From: Planctomycetota bacterium
GTDB taxonomy: Bacteria; Planctomycetota; Planctomycetia; Isosphaerales; Isosphaeraceae
DNA: 6,431 nt
Assembly (NCBI GenBank): GCA_021807585.1
Contig: JAKBCQ010000164.1
Span: 1 to 6,431, forward strand
Reading direction: 5' to 3'
A program made the translations under genes and the position numbers. This document shows, piece by piece, positions 6,215 through 6,431 of this stretch. Within the stretch, counting starts at the first letter, position 1; each line of letters begins with the position of its first letter. Below the pieces are notes generated by a model. That model had not been told where the DNA came from. It was given only the letters and a program-made list of their open reading frames with translations, and made no database searches.

Positions 6215-6250
6215 CTCCTCGGAGACGGCCGGGGAGCGAGCTTTATTATT
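6210..6250 (+). terminator. Strong intrinsic terminator
   Basis: GCTCGCTCC (6210-6218) pairs perfectly with GGAGCGAGC (6233-6241). The stem can be extended inward by T-G, C-G and two more G-C pairs to about 13 bp with a 6-base loop. TTTATTATT (6242-6250) follows at once. It ends the lipoprotein transcript 89 bases after its stop codon and isolates it from the element to the right. Confidence 0.8.
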
Positions 6251-6310
6251 CCAACTTAAACATGTTGAATGAATAACAGATAAGGATTTTTAGATTGGCC
6301 GATGTTCCCC

Positions 6311-6375
6311 GTGCGATAAGGCCGCGTACGACCTCTGGACGCAAAGCCGCGACGACGAAAGCGATCGTTTGATCG
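6311..6375 (+). ncRNA. Candidate variant class I c-di-GMP (GEMM-like) riboswitch core
   Basis: GGACGCAAAGCC (6337-6348) is the hallmark block of GEMM-I riboswitches, and GATAAGGC (6315-6322) upstream matches the common GATAA-GGC lead. GGC 6320-6322 can pair with GCC 6346-6348 as in the family. Between them only 14 bases remain (6323-6336). The usual AAACC and the stem with a GNRA tetraloop are missing or strongly altered, so ligand binding may be changed or lost. Downstream, CGATC 6362-6366 and GATCG 6371-6375 form a hairpin with loop GTTT, a possible second helix or expression platform. The element would lead a gene beginning beyond the window. The sequence match is seen; identity and function are inferred. 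Confidence 0.4.
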
Positions 6376-6431
6376 TTATTGAACGAAGTCGAATCGTAGT
6401 ACGATCGAGTACGAGACGAATTCGCCGGCGA

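Noticed and set aside
1..6431. CRISPR array, tRNA, rRNA, insertion sequence or phage genes
   Set aside because: No regularly spaced direct repeats outside the NHL coding units, no tRNA-like T-arm and acceptor pairing, and no transposase, integrase or structural phage protein in any frame.

Overview
This is a GC-rich bacterial window with widely spaced genes. It holds five convincing complete coding regions, the 3' end of a sixth on the left edge, and two long gene-free stretches (about 570 and 730 bases). A planctomycete, perhaps an Isosphaera-like lineage, is the best guess. The reasons are the mix of gene families (a GDGGPA-type NHL-repeat protein with a signal peptide, a Gly/Pro/Ala-rich secreted lipoprotein, a YheT hydrolase, a nucleoside-symporter-type MFS protein), the loose gene packing and the GC-rich codons. 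No phylogenetic marker gene is present, so this is inference.

Layout, left to right. Bases 2-142 (+) are the C-terminus of an unidentified protein. Bases 143-709 carry no convincing gene, but they contain a short interrupted palindrome just after that stop and a very strong 68-nt imperfect hairpin at 278-345. Bases 710-2092 (+) encode a 12-helix MFS transporter of the nucleoside:H+ symporter type with a polar C-terminal tail. It converges on a minus-strand cluster. Read in the direction of transcription, that cluster is an exported six-bladed NHL propeller (4917-3823), a YheT/ABHD-type alpha/beta hydrolase (3688-2672) and a small helical protein with a lysine-rich patch (2610-2182). The last two are about 60 bases apart and probably co-transcribed. 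The NHL gene is 134 bases upstream of the hydrolase and may be separate.

Divergently from the NHL gene, after a 733-base gap containing two adjacent dyads, a small Gly/Pro-rich lipoprotein gene (5651-6121, +) has a near-perfect Shine-Dalgarno sequence. It is followed by a short hairpin and a strong intrinsic terminator (6210-6250). The right end (about 6311-6375) contains the signature block GGACGCAAAGCC preceded by GATAAGGC. This resembles the core of a class I cyclic-di-GMP (GEMM) riboswitch, in divergent form, and would lead a gene lying beyond the window.

The genes do not form an obvious pathway: transporter, hydrolase, extracytoplasmic propeller and lipoprotein look like independent units. 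I did not find a convincing new multi-gene system. The signals most worth a second look are the variant GEMM-like element, the long hairpin at 278-345, the heavy over-representation of the palindrome CGATCG across genes and gaps, and the exact 57-residue periodicity of the NHL protein.
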